This document shows, in pieces, positions 56,300-64,000 of a stretch of 64,000 nucleotides of DNA. The position numbers and the translations under genes were made by a program. The notes beneath the pieces are model-generated. The model saw nothing but the letters and a program-made list of their open reading frames with translations. It had not been told where the DNA came from and made no database searches. This DNA is from Anoplopoma fimbria. Taxonomy: Eukaryota; Chordata; Actinopteri; Perciformes; Anoplopomatidae. The stretch spans positions 23,930,490 through 23,994,489 of the forward strand of contig NC_072454.1 in assembly GCF_027596085.1 (NCBI RefSeq), read 5' to 3'. The first letter of the stretch is position 1. Every line of letters starts with the position of its first letter.

Positions 56300-56841
56300 C
56301 ATCAGGGGGTGACTCCTCTGGTTGTAAAAAGAAGTCTGATTATATAGAAGTCTATAAGTAAATCAACCTACTTCTCATTTGATTTATTACCTCAGTAAAC
56401 ATTGTAAACATGAGTTTCTGGTCTCAATCGCTAGTTTAAAATATTCTTCAATACAGCATGATGTTCATTTGGTAAATTATGGTCCCATTTACAGTTAAAT
56501 AGACCATAAAGCAGGGTATGCTTTAGGGTGTGGCTACCTCGTCATTGACAGGTCGCTACCGCAGCGTGGTCTGGTCTGGGAGTTGTCTGTGTTTTGTCTC
56601 TTTCACAGTGCGTTTCCAGTTCATCAAAGTTAATCGGGGCCTTTTTGGAAGTCTAAAAAGGTCTTATTCATGCGCTGGTTGAACTTAGCCCCACCCTCTT
56701 ATGTCACTTCTGGTTGCAAAAAGCCAATATGGCAAAGGACAAAAAAAACAAGATGGCTCGAGGCTTCAAAACAGCAGTCCCCAAACCAATGGGCGACAGC
56801 ACAATGACTAAGTCCACTTCTTATATACAGCTTATGGTTTT
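56300..56841 (-). mobile_element. teleost interspersed repeat (MITE-like), copy B, inverted
   Basis: Reverse-orientation counterpart of 51142-51617. Shared blocks include gaccataaagcagg, gacaggtcgctac, cacttctggttgcaaaaag and the outer end cttatatacagcttatgg. It lies between the proximal and distal BLNK starts. Confidence 0.7.
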
Positions 56842-58118
56842 TGGGGAATTGCAATGGCAGGCAACTACTTGGGTCAATGTTTACTTCCTGTCAGCTGATG
56901 TCATTCACATACACTTCAACAGGAAATAAACTGGGACACATGTAGAAAGTTTACGTTTAAAACTCTGAAATTGTATAGTTGTGATGTAAAAGATCTTGAC
57001 AACTTGTTTTTTTTGCTATTTAAATGTCTGTTTTACTTGTGATCACAGTCAACCACAGCAGAGGAGGACAAACCAGGGAGCTGTCTGTGGTCAGAAATGT
57101 GCATCCAGAATTAAAGAGACAGGTTTGGATTTTGAAGGAGCTGTGTGTGTATGAGGCACAATGAGAAGTCTTTAGACATCCCTTAGTCACCACTTGGTCT
57201 GGAAATTAATGTGAAACCATTGGGGACACGTATGTGTGAATTTAAATTCCTTTCACTTCACTACGTGTTTTCCGGTTAAGACGTTTGAGTTATTCCTGGC
57301 TATGTGAGAGAGTAAAAAATGTTGTGTTACATAGGAACTGACCTACTGTATGTGAGGTCATTTCTGTAGCTTTTTCTACATTGTCTAAGAGGAAAAGAGG
57401 CTATCCTCCCTGTGTGTTCTAAAACCATCAATACCATTTAATATAGAATGACAGAAAAATATTTAGTATGTGTCAATAGTATGTAAAAAATTCCAGGATG
57501 TCTTCCTTTATCTGGTCGTATTATGCAGTATGCAAGCCTGAATGTTTTCTGGTTATTCTGACCCACAATCCTCTGCGCAGCTGATATATGAGCAAGAAGG
57601 TCAAAGTTCAAGGTGCAATGTTATGAGGAAGTAGTATGTCCCAATTGAATGTATACTGCATGTAACAGTACGTACTATGCAAGGGAAGCTGCAGTATGTA
57701 GTAGAGGTAAACAGAATGGGATTTTGTGATTGTGTCCATGCTACAGCTACAGCAATGACATGTTACTTCCTGATTCGAGTGTATGAATAACCACATATAA
57801 TACAGAAACTCAAATAGAAAATTATGGAAGCCCAGGAAAGACAATGTTCAATTTAGTTGTAGTTGCCATATCAGTGGAGGGTATACAATGCAAAAATGCA
57901 CTTCACTTGCATTTTAGCACCATTAGTGCTGAAATGAAAATTATTAAATTAAATGGATTTTGGATTCTAGAAAACAAACAAAGAAACAGACAAAAAATGT
58001 ACTAGGAAATGGATTTGCATTGTTTGATTATAATTGGTGGAGAAAAGGCTTCACAAAATAAAAAATGTAGTTTGACCTTGAATTTGGTAAAGATTTTAGC
58101 TTGTATTTAATCATAAAT

Positions 58119-58522
58119 AGAAATTGTTTGTATGAAATATATTCATTTTCCGTAACCACTTATCCTGTTAAGGGTCGCGGGGGTGCTGGAGCCGATCCCA
58201 GCTGTCATTGGGCGAAGGCAGGGTTCACCCTGGACAGGTCGCCAGAATATCACAGGGCTGACATATAGAGACAGACAACCATTCACACTCACATCCACAC
58301 CTACGGGCAATTTAGAGTCTTCAATTAACCTGAGCTGCATGTTTTTGGACTGTGGGAGGAAGACGGAGAACCTGGAGAGAACCCACGCTGACACGGGGAG
58401 AACATGAAAACTTCACACAGAAGGCCATCTTGCCCCGGGAATTGAACCCAGGCCCCTTTTGCTGTGAGGCGACAGTGCTAGCCACTGCACCACCGTGCTG
58501 CCAGAAATTGTTTGTATGAAAT
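58119..58522 (-). mobile_element. tRNA-headed SINE, copy 2, with a perfect 20-bp target-site duplication
   Basis: Same family and orientation as 23192-23579. The minus-strand head has an A box (TGGTGCAGTGG) and a perfect B box (GGTTCAATTCC); the end reads GGTTACGGAAAATG. The element, 58139-58502, is flanked by an exact 20-bp direct repeat, agaaattgtttgtatgaaat (58119-58138 and 58503-58522). It sits in the intron between distal and proximal BLNK exons. Confidence 0.92.
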
Positions 58523-58850
58523 GAATATTTTCATTTCATTTTTGTTAAATTTATAGTCTAATCTATTATTTATATTAAATCATTATAAATAAAAGTGTTA
58601 CACAGGGGGTTCAGACACATATTGAAAATGAAGTTTCAGTTAGACTGATTTCAATTAATCACTAATGTTGTCAGACCAGTTTTTGTGAGACACACATGTG
58701 GAGCTACATGAACAGGAACATACCTTACACACAAACAAACAAATAAACAAACAAACATACAGACAAATGTGCAAGTGTAGTCAGACACAACTCTGTATTT
58801 ACATCTGCACATGCACACACTAACCTAGCTGTACAAACAAACTGTCAGCA

Positions 58851-58953
<103 letters not shown>

Positions 58954-59097
58954 TATTACACATTGTAATTGTATTTCTTAGATATGCTCTTATTGTCGTG
59001 TGGGTAGATTTGTATATATTATACTATACGCTTTACCTCCAGTATCCTGTCACTCAGAATTCATGCTTGATAATAATACTACTAATAAGAAAAATAA

Positions 59098-59106
59098 TAC
59101 CACCAG

Positions 59107-59142
<36 letters not shown>

Positions 59143-59150
59143 AATAATTA
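59098..59150. repeat. (AAT)n/(ATT)n palindromic microsatellite
   Basis: Runs of aat followed by att, able to fold back on themselves. Confidence 0.85.
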
Positions 59151-59313
59151 AAATACTCCGACTATCCCATTGGGTATGAAGAACATGCCATGTTTTATTC
59201 CCTTGACAAGTAAAAGTTAGGTGAGAGAAGAATGGGAGGAGTGAGGTAGCCGAGAAGACAGGAAGTTGTTCGATTGATGTGTGTGATGACAGCGCTGTTA
59301 AAGTTTTACTTAC

Positions 59314-61914
59314 GGTTGGTGGATGAGACTGAACTTGTTCATGTCACTGACGGACAGGCTCTGTGGAAGTATCACAGAAATTGATTGTAAACACATGGCG
59401 ACAAGTTAGGTAAAAATTACAGCGTTCTCAAATGACTGTGATTTCCTACTGCAGAGGTGATAATAGAAATTTGTCACCTTGTCACCAAAAACATGCACTT
59501 GTGCATGTCAGCCTATGAACGCTGCAATACAAAAACATTTGTGGTGTTCATGCATCGCCTCTTAGCCAACAGGAGATGGCAGCACCTCAATGAGGGCCAT
59601 TCCATCAGCACAGTTTGGTTTTCTAATGAAGCCTGCATGTTATTTTTAAGCTGAACCAAAGAGAACGAGAAACCACGTTATTGTGACATACAGTATCCCC
59701 AGCATGGGAGCTGCAGGGTCAGATATGGCTACACGCATTACATAAATGCAAAACCCATAGATGCATGTCAATGTCTTATAATTGTCGGTATTGTAGGTTA
59801 GAAACTTCAGCTCAAAGACATCATGATACTCAAGAATGGAAGATTAAAATAAAATATTATTTTTTGGTGTGCTTTGTGTAGCTTATTAATACCCATTTAC
59901 CAAAAATTGAATAAATCATGAACCGACACCATGAAGGACACAGACCTGACGACACAATCTCCAAAAGAAATAAAAGCAAAGTGGCAAAAATAAGTGTTTT
60001 TTGCATGCTGTTGCCTAGTTTCCATTTTGTGGATTAAAGCTACTGACCTTCGAGTGAAGCGCTTGCTCCAGTGACTGAAAACACACACCACCATATTACA
60101 CAATTTCATAAATCATCAAGCACAAAGTTTATCCAGCCGCCATTGGGATTTTGTGTTTGCATTTAATGTCTGCTCCGCAGTGGGGCAATTGTGATTCGCA
60201 AATGAAAGGAAATGATTACCATAAAATATGCAACAAAATCCCGCTAAATTATGTATTCCCCTCCTCATTCATAATTCATCACTCTGGGTCGTTACTCGCT
60301 ATGTCTCTTCCCTGCCTCATATTTGTCGTGATGCGATGACGATCCGGCGACAACAATTGAAGTGGAAGTTCGGATATTTTTGCGTTGACGTTCGTAAGGT
60401 GTTTAAAAATGAGCAAACAAAAAGAGGCTTGTGATAAGAGGCTAGTGTACGAGGTGTGAATCTGGAGAGTCTCCTGTGGAGCAACTGTGATGGTGCACTG
60501 TTAAGATGCCCAACAGTTGATTAAATAGTAGTTTTTTCAGGGCTGTTTATGACTTGATAATGCAGCTCATGCTACCTTGGTGTGTGAATGTGGGAACGCG
60601 GGGGCAACAACAGGACGTCTTACCTCGAGGAATAAGTGAAAGTCCTTTAAGCAGAGCTTGTGATTTAATCATTTGTAAATCAGAGAGTGAGATCACTTAA
60701 TATGAAAGGCTTTACCTCCTTCAAAGTACTGAACCTTGGCCCCGCAGATACACACTTGATCATCCCACTGGCTTACAGGAGAATATCCGTATAAAATCAG
60801 ACTTAGCCTTTTGACACCGAATAAAATATCAAACATTCGGCCCCGGTGGATACGCAGACGCCGCTCCTACATTGAATTATTTATAGGAGTGTCTGTGCTT
60901 GTTCAAATGAGACACAACAGCTTCACAAGCTGCAGCCACAATGCTTTGTGCTATGTACCAGGAACCCTGCCTTAAAGCAGCGCTCAATGACGAAGTTTGA
61001 AGTATTTACACGTTTTTATAACGTGCAAACAGTCCAAACAGCATTTGTGATAGAAACTACGAGCTACAGTGACGTGGCTTGTGTGAATAGCCATGTGTGT
61101 GAACCAACTTTTGAGCTGAAGATCCCCTGAATGAGTGCTTTGTTAGTCCTCATAGATATTTCTTCCTATTTTCTTTCAAGCCACCATCTGTAGAATATTC
61201 AGATATCTGAAATTATTACAACCTGGTGGTAGTATTAGCAAGACTAAGAGTCTACAGTTAAGCTAGCAGCTCTGCGAAGACTTCCTCATGTTAGCATGCT
61301 CTAACATGCTGTTTCATGGCGGGTATAACGTTTATAATGTTCGCCATCTTAGTTTAGTGTGTCAACATGCCAATTAGCGGTTCACAAAAAGTACAGCTGA
61401 AGCTACTGAAAATAATTTGCAGATATTTCAGAACAGAAGTATTGTACAAATTACAAATTTTAATTGCTGGATCTTGGGATAGAAATGATCCTGTGGGCAC
61501 CATGAATCTTGATACACAATTCAACACATTCTTCATTCAAATAATGCAGCTTGGGCAATATACGTAAGGGTCAATTTAATGTAGATTGCCAGGATTGTGT
61601 CTTTTGTTCTAAAATGATGCCATCAACTTAATTTCAAAGATACAATAAGTATGTAAAAATTCTACACGTAGCAGCTTTAAATCATGATACCTAAAACAAC
61701 CTACTACAATATACTCCATATGCTAAATATTAGCTTATTCCTCCACCCTCCACCATATAATATATATATTTTTTTGTGTTTATATTTTGTAACAAAATGG
61801 AACTACAAACTACATATTCTTTGCGCAACCCTGTCGTAATGTGACAATAAATGAACCATGTAACCGTGTAACCTTGGATAAATCTATGTCCTTGAGGTCT
61901 TTGCTGTCAGACAT
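59314..61914 (-). CDS. BLNK: candidate distal alternative N-terminal exons of BLNK
   Basis: Three short minus-strand exons: 61873-61914 (ATG, G at -3; MSDSKDLKDIDLSK), 60048-60074 (SLEQALHSK) and 59314-59360 (SLSVSDMNKFSLIHQP). Their lengths of 42, 27 and 47 nt join in phase with each other. The last ends in the same phase as the proximal first exon 55736-55797, so it can splice straight to 55257-55322 and give a 463-residue product. Donors GTCAGT and GTAAGT are good; the first, GTTACA, is weak. The sequence is charged and helix-like and I know no homologue in human BLNK. Inferred from splice signals and phase only. Confidence 0.5.
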
Positions 61915-64000
61915 CTCTGCAGATGTTGGATAACCTGACTTAAGACCCAAACAATGAAGACGCTCTGGGTACAGCAGTACCGAGTTTAAAGCTCACAACC
62001 TGCCAAGTAAACACACATTGTGCAGTCTTATCTGTCAGTTCTGTCAGTTTGAGATCTCAGCTTCATCCCAAAACAGGCACATAAATGACCACTGCTTGTT
62101 CACGTGTTGCTGTCTTATTCCGTTCGGAACGGCAAACAGCACATGGAGGTGTTGACAGGGCACATTCATTAAAGCCTTCCATTGAAATGAGCTCCATTTC
62201 GATGAACTGAACAGCTACGCGACTACATGCCCGCAAAATAAGCTTTGGTGCTTTCACACAGCATATGTGCTAAGTCTCAAGACTGTCATCATGTGAGAGA
62301 CTTTCCTTTCCACATGTTAACAAATCTAGGTTGAAAGTTCCAAAATCACAAGTGGATCAATTCAGTAGGATACACATTAACACCTAATCTCTGTTGAACA
62401 TTTCATTTTTTCTCTTTCTTTTTAACCATAACCTGCATACATTTTACAAAGCACACATCCTTTGTATTTCTGCATGCCGCTGTGCATATTTGATCCTGAC
62501 AACAAAGCCACCGTGTGATATATTTTCCAAAACATGTGTGCTGTCCTTTACTTTGAGCGTGACTTCCAGCTACGTACGGGTGGCGTCACAAAGATAGAGG
62601 CTGACAGCTCTTTTGATCCACTACATATCTCTTTTAACCCGTCTACCTGTGCGAGGAAACGTCGCATCAAAGAGATGGAAAACACCTTTATCTATATACT
62701 GACTGAATGTCATTCCCGTCCACACTGTAATGCGCAGACACCCACTGCAAAGACAGAATTAGTTTCTTTTTTCAATGCTGCTCATTCCTACCGCCAAATA
62801 AAGGGACGTTGTAGGTGGAGTGGGAAGAAGGTGCATTCGCAGCCCGGTGTTGTCTTGCGATAGCAGCTAAGATCTGTGTTGCCTACGTACTTCTGCCCAT
62901 TTTCTTGAGGATTGCTATGACCTTTGCTCCATCTACTGTATAAACATCGTATGAATATGCAAAGGAAGCCAAAGGCGAAGCTCAGCGGCAGCAGCACACT
63001 CGCTGGATGTCATTCAGAGCCCCCGGTACAGGCCCTCTGCCCTCAGACACACGCTGAGTTACTGATGAGTCAAACAGTACTTAGCATAAAATAATCATTC
63101 TTCCTCTTCTTATGTGATTTAAGGTGACCAAACGACAAACTTTTCAGCCTTCGAATAATGTAAAAAACTGACAGTGGCACACTAGCAAGTGTGCTAGAGA
63201 GCTTTTTAGACATGTTGAAGTGCCCTCTCATCTGCATGTCTAATGACCTCTTTTCACAGTCACTGGCGCTATTTATGGTAGTTTCATTGATTTTATTTCT
63301 CCCCATCTGCATTCCGCAAAGACCCACCCTACTCTGTCTCTGATTGGCTAGTACTTGTTGCCTTCTTCGCAGGATTTGTTAAGTTTATTGCTGGCAAACT
63401 GATTAACAAGATCATTTAAAAGTTCCACTTCATATCAAAAAATGGTTGTCTTATGTTTGCAACATACATTTTAGAATAAAGTGGTTCTTGGAGTCAAAAA
63501 ATATACATGTAAGTAAAAATGTGTTTTGTTTCACTCTAATTCCTTACACAACAGGGATTGAACCTACACTTAAGCCGCAAAGCTTACAGTAGCTGTTGTA
63601 AAATCCTCCTGCAACAGGAACTTACATTTGACTGCCAGAGGCAACAGCAGACTGTTTGTCATGAAGAGGAACTGGATAGTTCCCATGAGCAACAACAGGT
63701 ACTGAGGTAGAGCGTGCCACCTACTGAACTCTGAGATAAAGTTTTTGGAAACTGACACATGCCTTGACAGTAATGACTTATAAGAGTTTAGGATGTCAAA
63801 ACAAAAATCTATGAGGATGCAGAAGGCAGATTAAATATTAACACTGCTCTGTCTGACACACATGATGAAGTATATGTTAAAAAAGGACAAGGTACAATGA
63901 CAAACAAGGACAAAGAGACAAATCACTCTTTATGTACACAGAAGGCTCTCTCTTTACAGTATACTGGTCAGGTAATCCATCAGGTAACTCACTGGCCCTC
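61915..64000. other. DNA upstream of the distal BLNK exons, no gene recognised
   Basis: ORFs of 60-109 codons occur on both strands (the longest at 62534-62863, plus). None has domains, a good splice context or family resemblance. Part of it may be the promoter of the distal BLNK transcript. In human the next gene past BLNK is DNTT; no DNTT exon is seen here. Confidence 0.35.

Noticed and set aside
62534..62863. 109-codon plus-strand ORF near the window end
   Set aside because: Low-complexity of signal, no domain, no promoter or splice features, no known relative.

Overview
The window is nuclear DNA of a bony fish, most likely a percomorph. Genes are split into many short GT-AG exons. The non-coding DNA carries typical teleost repeats: tRNA-headed SINEs, L2-type (TGTAA)n tails, and CA/TA microsatellites. 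I rebuilt four genes by following reading frame and splice phase exon by exon. Family names come from remembered human protein sequences; no search was run.

Layout. (1) 424-22800, minus strand: BTAF1 (Mot1/TAF172), the Swi2/Snf2-type ATPase that removes TBP from DNA. It is complete, with 38 coding exons joining into an unbroken 1,855-residue frame. (2) 22800-31600: intergenic, with two SINEs, an L2-type tail and a few weak exon-like stretches. (3) 31610-35124, minus strand: CCNJ (cyclin J), five coding exons, 366 residues. (4) 35125-41090: intergenic and repeat-rich, including a 32-bp minisatellite of about 17 units and one unidentified ORF that looks like a secreted first exon. (5) 41090-45660, plus strand: ZNF518A, a C2H2 zinc-finger protein. 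One large exon is followed by a C-terminal exon that carries an apparent frameshift just before the last zinc finger. (6) 47000-61914, minus strand: BLNK (SLP-65), the B-cell receptor adaptor. It has tyrosine- and proline-rich exons, many of them only 25-31 nt, and a C-terminal SH2 domain. Besides the start that aligns with human BLNK, three exons further upstream form a phase-compatible alternative N-terminus. (7) 61915-64000: no recognisable gene.

The genes do not form a pathway: they cover TBP dynamics, a cyclin, a chromatin-type zinc-finger protein and an immune adaptor. CCNJ, ZNF518A and BLNK are also neighbours on human 10q24.1, which supports the identifications. As I recall the human map, BTAF1 and CCNJ are inverted here relative to the ZNF518A-BLNK pair. 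The most interesting signals are the second BLNK N-terminus, the duplicated proline-rich micro-exons of BLNK, and the ZNF518A frameshift.
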